Part shown: in pieces, positions 8,370 through 18,292 of the stretch
How positions within the stretch are numbered: position 1 is the first letter of the stretch
How the letters are laid out: each line of letters begins with the position of its first letter
From: Coemansia sp. RSA 487
Taxonomy: Eukaryota > Kickxellomycota > Kickxellomycetes > Kickxellales > Kickxellaceae
Reading direction: 5' to 3'
Length of the DNA stretch: 51,253 bases
NCBI GenBank assembly: GCA_027577595.1
Contig: JANBRJ010000111.1
Coordinates: forward strand, 1 to 51,253
Notes under the pieces: model-generated
What the model was told of the DNA's origin: nothing
Databases searched by the model: none
What the model saw: the letters and a program-made list of their open reading frames with translations, nothing else
Translations under genes and position numbers: made by a program

Positions 8370-10454
8370 TTACTGTCCAGACATAAAGTTTGCTATCGGA
8401 TCTGTGAAGTTTGAAGGGAATATACCTTGTACGGAGCGTCCAGTGTGCCGATCGGTTCGTTCGCCTTCCCACCACCCATCCGCGCTCACAGAAAACACTG
8501 ATATGACGTCACCCTCTCGGATAGACAGCTCCTTGTCATTCTCGGCATCATAGTCGTAGAGTACCTTTACATAAAAAAGGATTTCCTTTCCTGACTCGGA
8601 CACTTGTGATTTCTGTGGCGGCTGCTGCTGTGGTGCTGGTTGTGATTGAATCTGTGGTTGCTGGATTGGATACCCGTTGGCCATGACGCTGGGTGCGCGT
8701 TGCATTGGCTGTACCATTCCTCCATGGGGAACAGGCGAATGTGACATTTGTGTTGGAGGGCGATTTATCATGTATTGCTGTTGTGGTGACGGCTGCTGCT
8801 GAACTGGTGTTACTGAGCGATGTGGGTGGTACATAGCGGACGACATTGGTCTTTCAATATGCATCGGACTGCCTGGAGCAGAATTTGAGTTGTGGTGTTG
8901 TTGATGTTGCTGGGGCTGTGGTTGCATTCCACCGAATGCTTGCATCTGTGCGTTTCCAGTCAGCGTACCAAAATTACCAGTTGCAGTACCACCGCTTATG
9001 CTGTTATACGTGCTGGCTCGCGACCTAGGAGAGCCCATTCGCGGCGGCATCTGCTGTATCTGTTGCGGCGGCATCTGTTGCTGTGGTTGCGGCTGCAGCT
9101 GTTGCTGAGGAATCGGTGCCGGACTCTCTGCGCGATTATACATAACACTGCCCATGCTGCTTGGAGCGCGTGGATCCATATTGTAGCCGTACATATCGTT
9201 GTTGCTTGCACGACGATAGAGGTCCTGGTCGGTAGTAATCGTCCCCTGCATAGACGACGCAGGCCGGTTGTTCGCTCCTCCTCCGCCCCCTCCACCCCAT
9301 CCAAAGAGATGTTGGTTCTGTGGCGACGCATGCATAGACACGGGCCTTTGCTGCTGTTGCTGCTGCTGCTGTGAAGCCAGAAGCGGCTGCTGTGTCTGCT
9401 GCGGCTGTTGGTAGTGACCATGCATTGGCTGTGGCGTGGCAGATCTGTTTGCATATGCTTGAAGGTCTGGTTGCGGCTGTGACGGCGGAGCCTGGACAGG
9501 AGTAGGAATGGCCGATGCCCGCGACTGCAGAGAAGGGGCTGCTGACGCAACAGTGTTGGATGTAATCGTTGACGAAGCCGGCTTGTCCTCAACAGACTTT
9601 TCAGCGCTTTTCTCAGCAGAAGTATCTTTTGGCGGCCCGGTGCCAAAGGTCTCGATAAACACGGAAATGTCGTCGGCAACACTAACTTTTTCCAAATCTT
9701 GGCGAATACTCTCCATCGATTCGTCGTCAGAGACGCAGGTGCTGGATACAAGGTTGGTGTACGTCCACAGACACGTCTTTAAATACTCAATACGCTCCTC
9801 CTCCAGAACCTGGAATACGTCACAAGCAGCGCGCCAGACGTTGCGCCACTGCTGGTCGGCCTCCTTCAGGCGCGCACGCGCTTCAACGTACTCGTTCTCG
9901 GTGGCCTTCTGCTGCATTTGCGCGCGGTCCAGCTTGCTCCTCAGTTTTGGGTCAACAACCCCTTGCAGGCCGTTGACTTGCAGGTCGAGGTCGCCTACCT
10001 TCTTCGTGTCAGTGCGGCGCTTGTCTTGTAGTTTGCGCACCTGCGACCGCAGAGCATTGCGGTCTCCTTCAGTCTTTTGGATAATCGTGGTCTGCGCACG
10101 ACGCTTCGTTCGCTGGTCTGTAATGAATGTAGCCAATGGCTTCTCTATCTCTGCGCGCAACTGGCGCGCCAAGTCCAAGTGCGACTTGGAGTTACTCTCG
10201 AGCTCTGCTCGTATGGTGCGCAAGGCATCTTTAATCGACCCGACTTCCTCACACCCAAGCCCTGCGCGCGACTGCTTGGCCAGCTTCTTACCAAGGTCCT
10301 CCTCCATTTGAGCACGTGCTTGGACCATTTGCAATATATCGGTGCACGTTTGCTTGGCGTTCTTCAGTTTGTGCATAAGCACCGAGATACAGCGCTCGTC
10401 GGCGGACCAAAAGTTGTCGGCAAAACGCTCGGCGCAAACGAATTCGGCATGCAT
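8370..10454 (-). CDS. F-BAR and SH3 domain protein (Cdc15/Hof1/Imp2-like)
   Basis: Residues about 8-260 form an F-BAR module, starting ERFADNFW and continuing as long charged helices (LRAEIEKPLATFITDQR). A central region of roughly 350 residues is low-complexity, rich in Gln, Pro, Ser and Met. Residues about 628-690 form an SH3 domain (VKVLYDYDAENDKELSIREGD, then GWWEGE and GIFPSNF). This is the layout of Pombe-cdc15-homology proteins, which bend membrane and organise the actomyosin ring and septum. I chose the ATG at 10454 because F-BAR begins right after it. The frame stays open upstream to about 10557, where TTGTAG could be a splice acceptor. ATG..AG at 10690-10677 with a GTACAG donor would join in frame and add about 39 residues. 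That extra exon is tentative because the donor is weak. Confidence 0.85.
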   Translation of the reverse strand: MHAEFVCAERFADNFWSADERCISVLMHKLKNAKQTCTDILQMVQARAQMEEDLGKKLAKQSRAGLGCEEVGSIKDALRTIRAELESNSKSHLDLARQLRAEIEKPLATFITDQRTKRRAQTTIIQKTEGDRNALRSQVRKLQDKRRTDTKKVGDLDLQVNGLQGVVDPKLRSKLDRAQMQQKATENEYVEARARLKEADQQWRNVWRAACDVFQVLEEERIEYLKTCLWTYTNLVSSTCVSDDESMESIRQDLEKVSVADDISVFIETFGTGPPKDTSAEKSAEKSVEDKPASSTITSNTVASAAPSLQSRASAIPTPVQAPPSQPQPDLQAYANRSATPQPMHGHYQQPQQTQQPLLASQQQQQQQQRPVSMHASPQNQHLFGWGGGGGGGANNRPASSMQGTITTDQDLYRRASNNDMYGYNMDPRAPSSMGSVMYNRAESPAPIPQQQLQPQPQQQMPPQQIQQMPPRMGSPRSRASTYNSISGGTATGNFGTLTGNAQMQAFGGMQPQPQQHQQHHNSNSAPGSPMHIERPMSSAMYHPHRSVTPVQQQPSPQQQYMINRPPTQMSHSPVPHGGMVQPMQRAPSVMANGYPIQQPQIQSQPAPQQQPPQKSQVSESGKEILFYVKVLYDYDAENDKELSIREGDVISVFSVSADGWWEGERTDRHTGRSVQGIFPSNFTDPIANFMSGQ

Positions 10455-10836
10455 CTCTGGAGCGGTTGCGTTGGATTTAATTGTACCTGCATCGGTGGCA
10501 TCGGCATTACCTGCAGGCTGGTCTTTATTGCCGCCTCCGAGTTTGTTGAAAACAAAACTACAAGTATAAAACAGAATCCGCTAGTATTGTGTTTAGTGAT
10601 GTGCTAATCTGGGTTAGAATTTGCGAGAACGGTATGTTCTCTCGCTCTCTCTTTCAATCATTACACGATGCTGTACCTGTACTTCATCATGGACTTGCAA
10701 AGAAAAAAAGTGGGAAATGTGTAATTGTAAAAAGAAAATAGTAAACAAACAAATATAAAGAGAAAAGAAAAAGGGATGTCGTGTGAACAGAGGGGGAAGA
10801 TGTAAACAGAAACCACAGCTAAAAGCAGTGATTAAA

Positions 10837-11832
10837 TCACCGGCACAAGGTTGCATCAATCTGTGTAATCTGCGGCAAGGCCAGCATAAGCTTGCGCCTG
10901 TAGTTTGCTGGCTGTGCAAGTTGGATTGGGTTGAACTCGAGGTACACGGTTTGCAGCGCTTTGAGCGAACCACATGTAGTTTCGATGTTGTCAAACGACG
11001 CCAGTTGGTTGCCAGACGCCCACAGGTCCTCGAGCTGCTGGAGATGCGCAATGCCTGACAGCTCCGAAATGCGATTCTTGGTGATATCGAATATGGTTAG
11101 CTTCGTGTTGTGCTCCAGGTTCTCGATGCGCTCGATGCCATTGTGGCTCAGATACAGCTCCTCCAGGCTCTCCAGATTCTCTAGGCCCTCGATACGCGTG
11201 ATACGGTTACTCTGGATGCTCAGGATGCGCAGGCGTCGTAAGTTGCCCAGATTCTCAAGCCGCGCAATCTTGTTCTTTCCCAGATATAACTCCTCGAGAT
11301 TCACAAGCTCGTCCAGGTTTTGGATTATGCGGATGCGGTTGGCACCCAGCTCCAGGTTGCGCAGCATAGTCAACCGGCTCAGGTTTTCGATTGTCTGTAT
11401 CTTGTTGCTGACGAAAAACAAGTCACGCAGGTGAACCAAGGAGTCAACGTTCTCAATTGCGCGAATCTTGTTGAATGACAGGTCCAGGTTCTCTAGCTGC
11501 GTCAGTGCTGCAATCCCCTGGTCAACGCACTTCAGTCGGTTATCGTACATATCCAGCTCCTTCAGCGTTGTAATATTTGACAGCGACGCAAGCGGCGTCG
11601 TGTCGGCAATAAGATTCTGACGAAATCCAAGGTACGCCAATTCAGCAAAGCGTGTGAAATCTAGATCAGACAGTGACCGAAGCCGAGAGTGCATTAACTC
11701 AATAGACGTCTCGTCATTGGCAAACCCGGCCAGAATGTCATCGCTGCTGGAATCGTGGCTGCTGGCGCCGCCATCGGACTCGGATGCAGTGCCATTGTCA
11801 GTAACAGGATCAGCATTAGGATAATCGACCAT
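10837..11832 (-). CDS. sds22: Sds22, leucine-rich regulator of protein phosphatase 1
   Basis: 331 residues. An acidic, Ser-rich N-terminal tail of about 40 residues precedes roughly eleven 22-residue SDS22-type leucine-rich repeats (for example LENLDLSFNKIRAIENVDSL and LEELYLGKNKIARLENLGNL). The protein ends in an LRR cap (YLEFNPIQ and ANYRRKLMLALPQI). Length and repeat type match Sds22/PPP1R7, a nuclear PP1 partner needed for PP1 assembly and for the metaphase-anaphase transition. It is transcribed divergently from the guanylyltransferase gene across a 292-bp spacer. Confidence 0.93.
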   Translation of the reverse strand: MVDYPNADPVTDNGTASESDGGASSHDSSSDDILAGFANDETSIELMHSRLRSLSDLDFTRFAELAYLGFRQNLIADTTPLASLSNITTLKELDMYDNRLKCVDQGIAALTQLENLDLSFNKIRAIENVDSLVHLRDLFFVSNKIQTIENLSRLTMLRNLELGANRIRIIQNLDELVNLEELYLGKNKIARLENLGNLRRLRILSIQSNRITRIEGLENLESLEELYLSHNGIERIENLEHNTKLTIFDITKNRISELSGIAHLQQLEDLWASGNQLASFDNIETTCGSLKALQTVYLEFNPIQLAQPANYRRKLMLALPQITQIDATLCR

Positions 11833-12124
11833 CTTTTAAAGTTGAATTAGCAAATAAAAAGTAAAAGCTAATGTAATAAGAAAAGCCAAAGTAATAGAAA
11901 GAAAAGCGCCAGCCGCTTTTTCTTTTCAAACCTTCCCCTCCTTCTCTGCCCCTCCCCAGTCAGTCAGTTAATTTGGTTTGCAAAATACAAAAAAAAAAGC
12001 CAACCCATATGTAGATATGTGGCCTTTGATATGGCTGTATCGCTGGGCAGATTGGCTCCTCAGCCACACAAAATAAAGTAACTATCAATATTTTGGCTTG
12101 GCTCATAACCTCATTGCTCACCTG
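11833..12124. promoter_or_regulatory. shared divergent promoter, sds22 / capping enzyme
   Basis: 292 bp between two divergent start codons, with pyrimidine-rich blocks (CCTTCCCCTCCTTCTCTGCC region near 11933) and an A-tract near 11990. No clear TATA element for either gene. Confidence 0.4.
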
Positions 12125-13240
12125 ATGTTTCCACCCCCTGATTCTGATATCCCGTCTATTCCTGGCCAGCTTCTGTGGGGCAATGACGCGTACGCGGTCC
12201 GCTTGCGCGTAACAGAGCTAACAAGGACCGCACCTGCACGGTTTCCAGGCGCGCAGCCTATATCGTTCAACCGAACGGTATCGCTGCCACAGCTGATGCA
12301 TCAGGACTTTATGGTGTGTGAGAAATCTGACGGGGTTCGTGTGCTTGTGCTAATGATAATTGACCAGCGCGACAGTATGTACAGGACATTTATGCTGACA
12401 CGTAAAAACGAAGTATATTTTATCCCGGGAGTTCTGTTCCCTGCACCTATCAAAACAAAGCCGCAGGCCTACCATGACGGCACGCTGATTGACGCTGAAT
12501 TGGTTATCGACACCGAGCCTGATGGCCGGCGCGTGCGTCGCCTGTTGGGGTTTGATGCACTTGCTGTCGCCGGAGCCAACTGCATGGATCGGATACTCGA
12601 CAAGCGGCTCGGATACCTGAAGGACCATGTTATGCTGCCCTTCATCGATATGTGTGCACATATGCCGGCTGAAAAGCGCGCTGCGTTGCCATTCCTGGCT
12701 GAGATGAAGCATTTTGAGCGCAGCTACGGCGTTACGAGGCTCTACGACACAGTTATACCCACGCTAAAGCACAAGTCCGACGGGCTTATCTTCACATCCA
12801 TCAATGCACCGTATACAGCAGGCACATGCGACTCGATCTTCAAGTGGAAGCCCAGCAATGAGAACTCGGTGGACTTTAAGGTCAAAGTGTCACTGATGGC
12901 TGACGGCTCGCCTTCGATCCAGCTACTAGCAGTCAAGAGAGCCGGCGCTTATACTTACTTTGATAATCTGGCTATGCGGCCGGGCGATTGGGACCGACTG
13001 TTCAAGCCAATCAAGGATCTCGATGGCCGGATCATTGAAGTGGTCTACGACCCCGAGTATGCGCCGCCGTTCACGTGGCGGTTCATGCGGTTCCGTGATG
13101 ACAAGGAAATTCCAAACTACTACCGTGTGGTTGTTAGTGTCAAAGAAAGCATCAATGACAATATCAGCCTTGACGAGCTAAAGAAGAGCACAAAAGAGAT
13201 GCGCATAATGTGGAAAAAGCGGCATAACGAGCCACTGTGA
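12125..13240 (+). CDS. ceg1: mRNA capping enzyme, guanylyltransferase subunit (Ceg1-like)
   Basis: 371 residues. Nucleotidyltransferase motifs appear in order: I, VCEKSDGVR (the Lys forms the GMP adduct, about residue 67); III, TLIDAELVID; IIIa, RLLGFDAL; IV, SDGLIF; V, IFKWKP; VI, WRFMRFRDDK in the OB domain. The enzyme transfers GMP from GTP to the 5'-diphosphate end of nascent mRNA. The protein has no triphosphatase domain, so the fungal-type metal-dependent triphosphatase would be a separate protein. The ATG at 12125 is preferred: the frame extends only nine codons upstream to a TTG, and MFPPPDSDIPSIPGQ fits the family's short N-terminus. Motif III has Ala where most relatives have Gly. 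Confidence 0.93.
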   Translation: MFPPPDSDIPSIPGQLLWGNDAYAVRLRVTELTRTAPARFPGAQPISFNRTVSLPQLMHQDFMVCEKSDGVRVLVLMIIDQRDSMYRTFMLTRKNEVYFIPGVLFPAPIKTKPQAYHDGTLIDAELVIDTEPDGRRVRRLLGFDALAVAGANCMDRILDKRLGYLKDHVMLPFIDMCAHMPAEKRAALPFLAEMKHFERSYGVTRLYDTVIPTLKHKSDGLIFTSINAPYTAGTCDSIFKWKPSNENSVDFKVKVSLMADGSPSIQLLAVKRAGAYTYFDNLAMRPGDWDRLFKPIKDLDGRIIEVVYDPEYAPPFTWRFMRFRDDKEIPNYYRVVVSVKESINDNISLDELKKSTKEMRIMWKKRHNEPL

Positions 13241-13319
13241 TTTCTTTTTTTTTTACTTTAGTCATTTCTGTCTTGTCTTCAACTTTTCCCTCCGCTTATC
13301 GAACATGTCAATTTAGGAA

Positions 13320-15971
13320 ATGCCAGAGCTTGTCGACCTCTTCAAACCATTTGCGGCGCTGAGTCTTTTTATATTGCGCAGCAGCGGCGGCGGCAGCGGC
13401 AGTGATGGCTCTGCGCACCCGATCGCCTTTGCCGCGATATCTGATGCGATGCGCAGCAGCCTTGGACTTGCGCTGGCTCGGGAGGACTTGGAGGCGTTTG
13501 TCGATGTGCTGGACGACAGCAGCATGCTCAGCCTGTCGTGGGGCTACGATGGGGGTCTGTGCTACACTGTTGGGCCTGCGTTTACAAAAATGGACCTGGG
13601 CCAGCTAGTCGCATCGTTTGCCAAAAGACAGGCAGCAAGGAGGAGCAAGGAAATGGCATTGCCGCTAGGCGACCTGGTGCCTCGTATTTTGGATACTCTG
13701 CAAATGACCAGCACGTACGAAACAACGGTTCCGTCGGCACCCGCAGTATACGCCGACCCAACAAGCACAATTGATGGGCGGCTATGGACTGCTCTTCGCC
13801 AAGCATGCGGTATCGAGCATCTCTACTCGCACCAAGCACAGGCGATTGACTGCGTTTTAAGCAGCAGGCGCAATGTTGTTGTAAGCACCGCAACAGCAAG
13901 TGGCAAGTCCGTTATCTACCAAGTGCCTGTGCTTCAATCGCTTCTGGACGATCCGCAGGCCACCGCATTGCTTGTCTTTCCAACCAAAGCGCTTGCGCAA
14001 GACCAGCTCAGCGCACTGCGCAATTTGGCCGAGCACATTCCGGGGCTGCACAACGTTGTCATCGACACTCTGGATGGAGACCAAGATAACAGCGACCGTC
14101 GGCGGGCTATAAGGGACACCGCATCGGTTATTCTGACAAACCCAGATACGTTACATGCAGCGATGCTCCCAAACACGTCGGGTTGGCGGTGGTTCTGGTT
14201 GCGACTGCGACTCGTCGTTATTGACGAGATGCATGTGTACCAGGCGCAGTTTGGCCAACACGTAAGCCACATTTTGCGCCGGCTCCAAAGACAGCTTGGA
14301 TGGATACAAGGTACAAGAGACAATGCACGGTTTATTGCATGTAGCGCAACGACAAGCAACCCAGCAGAACATATGCAAGCATTGACAGGGCTTACTGATA
14401 TTGATGTGGTCGATTCTGATGGATCGCCGCGTGGTACCAAGCATATGGCTCTCTGGGACAACCACTCCAAATGCCGATCGGCTATCTTAAGCAGCTGCAG
14501 CATAGCTGTCCAATTGCTGTCATACGGATTGCGCACAATAGTCTTTTGCAAGTACCGCCAGACATGCGAGCTTGTATTCCGCGAGATAAGCGATGTTCTG
14601 GACCAGTCGCCTCGGTTGCGCATGCTGCAGTCGCAGATCATGAGCTATAGAGCCGGATACACTGCAGGAGAGCGCCGCGCCATTGAACGGTCGATTTTCT
14701 CTGGCGATACGCGGCTTGTTGTGGCGACCAGCGCACTGGAGCTCGGCATAGACATTGGGTCCCTTGACGCCGTAGTGATGGTCGGGGTCCCTCTGAGTGC
14801 TGCCAGTCTCTGGCAGCAAGCGGGTCGTGCAGGTCGCCGCACCAACGACTCCCTTGCCATTGTTGTGGCCACCAGCACTGCCATAGATAGACGTACAGTT
14901 GATACACCAGAGGGGCTATTTGACCGCAATTTTGCACCTGCCTCCATATCCACCGAACCGTCTATTAATGCAGCCCATCTACAGTGCGCTGCATTTGAGA
15001 TTCCGTTTTCTCTTGACGAGTTATGCGACACTGATGGATTGTGCTGGGACTCTGTCACCCAAAAGTGGATATGTGCGTTGAGCTACAAGCCGTGGCCTCC
15101 CGAAAAGGTGCCTATCCGATCCATCCAACAAACCGACTGGGAAGTCGTTGAAACCCGGAATTCAAAGGCGCCTGTCCTTCTTGAGGAGCTGGACGGGTAT
15201 CATGCTCTGTTTGCGCTATACGAGGGTGGGATCCTCTTGCACCGCGGGCATTCCTTTTCAATTGACAAAGTTGACGCAGAGCTGCATATGGCTTTGGTAT
15301 CCAAGGTCGATGTTTCGTGGTACACGGAGCAAAGGGACTACATTGATGTGGTTCCGCTAATGGCCATGAAATCTCGACCACTATCGAATGATCCTCTTTT
15401 CAAGTTGGACTATTTGTATGGCGAGCTCAATGTCACAGCCACTGTTTTTGGCTACAAGCGCATTGACACGAAATCCAGAAAAGTCCTTGAATACGTCAAG
15501 CACATATCTCCACCGCTGACAATTAAAACACGAGGCGTGTGGGTAGATATTCCGCTAGCCATTGCGCACACTCTGGCATCGAGAAACCACAACGTTGAAG
15601 CCAGCATCCATGCTGCTCAGCATGCGCTAATTGCTGAGATGAGTAGTCTAGTCGACGGCTGTATGTCCCAAGCTTTATGTACAGAGTGCAAGAGTCCGCT
15701 TGCCAAGAGATCGAAAATTCCACGGCTGATCATCTATGAAAAGAACCCCGTTGCAAATGGTCCGACTGCAAGGTCTCTTTCTATAGCTCCTGAGATTTTT
15801 GCACGTGTATTTGACCGGGTCGAAGAATGTCTATGCCGAAAAGAGGCTGATAATGGATGTGTGTGCTGTGTGCTAAGCAATATGTGCAGCGAACAAAATG
15901 CTTGCTTGGATAAAAAAGGTGGGCTGCTTCTTTTAAAACTGTTGTGCAACACCCTTTCACCAAATAGGTAA
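13320..15971 (+). CDS. hrq1: Hrq1-type RecQ4-like 3'-5' DNA helicase
   Basis: 883 residues. An N-terminal Hrq1-specific region precedes the helicase core. Walker A is TATASGKS (about 195-202). Motif Ia is VFPTKALAQDQ. Motif II is VIDEMHVY, a DEMH variant of the usual DExH box. Motif III is CSATTSNPAEH. Motif IV is IVFCKYRQTCE and motifs V/VI are SALELGIDIGSLDAV and QAGRAGRR. The C-terminal MZB/DUF1998-like region has several cysteines (LCTECKSP, CLCRKEADNGCVCC). Hrq1 acts in interstrand crosslink repair and telomere maintenance. It starts 79 bp after the capping-enzyme stop, on the same strand. Somewhat shorter than the roughly 1,060 residues I recall for the fission yeast protein. Confidence 0.9.
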   Translation: MPELVDLFKPFAALSLFILRSSGGGSGSDGSAHPIAFAAISDAMRSSLGLALAREDLEAFVDVLDDSSMLSLSWGYDGGLCYTVGPAFTKMDLGQLVASFAKRQAARRSKEMALPLGDLVPRILDTLQMTSTYETTVPSAPAVYADPTSTIDGRLWTALRQACGIEHLYSHQAQAIDCVLSSRRNVVVSTATASGKSVIYQVPVLQSLLDDPQATALLVFPTKALAQDQLSALRNLAEHIPGLHNVVIDTLDGDQDNSDRRRAIRDTASVILTNPDTLHAAMLPNTSGWRWFWLRLRLVVIDEMHVYQAQFGQHVSHILRRLQRQLGWIQGTRDNARFIACSATTSNPAEHMQALTGLTDIDVVDSDGSPRGTKHMALWDNHSKCRSAILSSCSIAVQLLSYGLRTIVFCKYRQTCELVFREISDVLDQSPRLRMLQSQIMSYRAGYTAGERRAIERSIFSGDTRLVVATSALELGIDIGSLDAVVMVGVPLSAASLWQQAGRAGRRTNDSLAIVVATSTAIDRRTVDTPEGLFDRNFAPASISTEPSINAAHLQCAAFEIPFSLDELCDTDGLCWDSVTQKWICALSYKPWPPEKVPIRSIQQTDWEVVETRNSKAPVLLEELDGYHALFALYEGGILLHRGHSFSIDKVDAELHMALVSKVDVSWYTEQRDYIDVVPLMAMKSRPLSNDPLFKLDYLYGELNVTATVFGYKRIDTKSRKVLEYVKHISPPLTIKTRGVWVDIPLAIAHTLASRNHNVEASIHAAQHALIAEMSSLVDGCMSQALCTECKSPLAKRSKIPRLIIYEKNPVANGPTARSLSIAPEIFARVFDRVEECLCRKEADNGCVCCVLSNMCSEQNACLDKKGGLLLLKLLCNTLSPNR

Positions 15972-16500
15972 ATGGAATTTTATGTTAATTTCTAGTTAAT
16001 CTCTTTGCTTTTTGGATTTTGAAATTCTTAATAGGGCTGTGTTTGCAAAGTAGCTCCAAAATCTCTCAGTTTTTGCATCTTTTTTAAAAGAATGGAGCTT
16101 CCTTTTTTATCATCCGCGAGATCTCTTTTGAACATCTTCTTTTGCAGAGCGGAAAATAAATTAAAAAGAAATGCATGCGAAAATATAAAGACAAGGATTG
16201 CTTTTAATTCATTTATAGACTAACGGCTGAAGAAAACTAACGAATGATTTGAATAAGAAAAGGAGGATTTGTCTTTTTTAGACATAGGTTGTCTACTTTA
16301 GGTAAAAGAAAATCAAACCTTTGCAAAAAGCACAAAGATCTTAGTGATAAATGGCTTCAAAGATGCCAACAATTTATCTGAAATTTTAAACTATTTGCTA
16401 TAAATTACCACTCTCCCTCCCAGACCAACTTAACATGACGTCTTTCTCTTTTTTTCCGTATCAACTAATTTATCAGTTATTTCTTCCCAGTTTTCTAATT
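15972..16500. other. intergenic, promoter of first trypsin-fold gene
   Basis: AT-rich spacer. Nothing is recognised except the TATA element near 16399. Confidence 0.5.
16399..16406 (+). promoter_or_regulatory. TATA box of trypsin-fold copy 1
   Basis: TATAAATT lies about 100 bp upstream of the ATG at 16501 but only about 35 bp upstream of the ATG at 16435. It therefore favours 16501 as the translated start. The same element stands before copy 3. Confidence 0.5.
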
Positions 16501-17637
16501 ATGTGTTCTGTTAGCACTCGTATTTCCATGTGCTGCCTTTTGGCTAGTGTCGCCATGTTTTCCGTGTGTAGTGGCCTCTACACACCTGGTAGACAAACGC
16601 TTGGTGATTATGTAAGGTCTCTTTCCAAGCGCGAAGACAATCCAGATGGGTTTGTAACAGCTTATCTCGACACTCTCCACGATGGTCTTCTTATTAAGGA
16701 AAACGAGCAGACGTTCTGTGGTGTCATTCCAATTACTGAAAAGTATGCCTTTGCTGCTGCAAGCTGCTTTGAATTTGTGGATGGTAAGCTGAATGACAAC
16801 ATGGATTACAAGGTCTATCTTTCCGGTACAGGTTATGAAAAGCCAACCCTTCTGGAAGTCACCAGCATCCAGGCACGAGATGACTACAACCCAAATTCAT
16901 TTGCAAACAACCTTGCTGTAGTCACCATTGATAATAGCAAAGGCACTGGGTTTACCACCAACATTGGCGGACCTGCTTCTGAGTGGGCTACTGTGAACTA
17001 TATCCAGCACAGTATGTTGGAAGACCTCAGTGGCTGGAACAAGCCTGACATTTATTCTGGAAAATCCATCGATAATGATGCTTGCAAAAGTGCATCATCG
17101 CTGTTCAAGGCAAACACTGACACCCTTTCATGCAACTCGCAAACACGTAATTCATTTATCAATGAGGGCTGCAAGACACCGCTCAAGTTTGCTGTTGGTT
17201 CAAGTGGAGGCAAAGTTGCTGTTGTTGGATTGTATAGCTACAGCGCTATCTCAGGCACACCTGGAGATGGCTTTTGTGGCTCTGACAACACAATTGTAAG
17301 CTACTATACAAACTTGTATGACTATATCCCATGGGCAACCGAAATCACAGGTGCACAGTTTAGTGTTATACATGCAAATACTGGAGATAATTCAACTCCA
17401 TCAAAGGATATTTCAATGAAAGAGCCTTCAAGCAGTGCAAAGAATGATGGTTCATATATTTATTCCATCTTTGAGCAAGATAAGGAAATCCTTGGGTCTG
17501 ATAACGGTAAAGAAGTTAGCGACCCTGAAAGCAGCTCTTCAAGAAAGCATAAGAGCTCAGCTAACCAGTGCAATGGTGGTGATGGAGATATTCTTACTGT
17601 AACAAAAACGGTTACCGATTGTAACTGCGATAATTAG
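16501..17637 (+). CDS. secreted trypsin-fold (S1) pseudoprotease, copy 1
   Basis: 378 residues from the ATG at 16501, exactly the length of copy 3. A signal peptide (MCCLLASVAMFSVCSG region) leads an S1 chymotrypsin-like fold: FCGVIPI, AAASCF, ANNLAVVTI, VVGLYSYS, then YTNLYDYIPWA. These align with the trypsin blocks CGGxLI, AAHC, NNDIALI, GVVSWG and YTKVxxYVxWI. His57 is Ser (AASC), Asp102 is Asn (ANNLA), and the GDSGGP serine position is Leu (CKTPLKF), so proteolysis is not expected. The later SSGG does not align with GDSGGP. A KR site follows the signal peptide (LSKRED), suggesting Kex2 processing of a propeptide. The tail is Ser-rich, ending with Cys residues. Function unknown; a binding, inhibitor or cell-surface role is possible. 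The upstream ATG at 16435 is open but probably lies at or before the transcript start. Confidence 0.8.
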   Translation: MCSVSTRISMCCLLASVAMFSVCSGLYTPGRQTLGDYVRSLSKREDNPDGFVTAYLDTLHDGLLIKENEQTFCGVIPITEKYAFAAASCFEFVDGKLNDNMDYKVYLSGTGYEKPTLLEVTSIQARDDYNPNSFANNLAVVTIDNSKGTGFTTNIGGPASEWATVNYIQHSMLEDLSGWNKPDIYSGKSIDNDACKSASSLFKANTDTLSCNSQTRNSFINEGCKTPLKFAVGSSGGKVAVVGLYSYSAISGTPGDGFCGSDNTIVSYYTNLYDYIPWATEITGAQFSVIHANTGDNSTPSKDISMKEPSSSAKNDGSYIYSIFEQDKEILGSDNGKEVSDPESSSSRKHKSSANQCNGGDGDILTVTKTVTDCNCDN

Positions 17638-18292
17638 TGTAGTTAATTTAAACATCTGCTAAATGATATGGTGCAATTCGTAATAAACAACAATTTTATA
17701 TAACTGAATCATTTATTAAAATTTTACCATCTAATGTGTAGCAAGTCTCTCTTTTGCAGAATAAAAAGACAAACAGAAAACAGCTCTTGCGAAAGAGCAA
17801 GAAAAATGATGCTCCATATTTTCTTCCATTGCTTACTTAATTAATGAACGCAAGCGGATGGCTGCAATGTAAATGATGAGAAAAAGCTCTCGAAAAAGCA
17901 TAGAAAAAATGTATCGCATTAAAGATATTGTCTTTATAAATATATAAGAATGCTTTTATGTGCAAAAATGCGCACATTCTAATTTGATTTATACAAAGCC
18001 CACTTTTTATATTTTCATCTACAACGACTGTTCATGTTTTTAGTTAAAAAAATCACCTGCCTGCTCCTACAAGTTTTCATAATGCCTTCTCATCTAAAGA
18101 TATTAAAAAGACTACCAATACTTGTAAAGCTTGCTATCCATTCTACTGTATGTTATGATGGACTTTTTATATTTAAATTATAGAAAAGGCAAACAAAAAA
18201 CTGTTCTTTCATCAAATATTCCATCCTTTTCCATTCTTGCTATTATTACTTGCACCATTTTTCTAACTACTACAATTATTTACATCAACATT
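17638..18292. other. intergenic
   Basis: AT-rich spacer between copies 1 and 2; no gene recognised. Confidence 0.5.

Noticed and set aside
9508-10311. Plus-strand 267-codon frame opposite the F-BAR gene.
   Set aside because: Shadow of a low-stop coding region on the other strand; no domain, while the minus strand has clear F-BAR and SH3 motifs.
16501-17637. GSSGGK in copy 1 as an active serine block.
   Set aside because: Aligned by the preceding Cys and following VVGLYSYS, it falls in the loop after the GDSGGP position, and copies 2 and 3 lack it.
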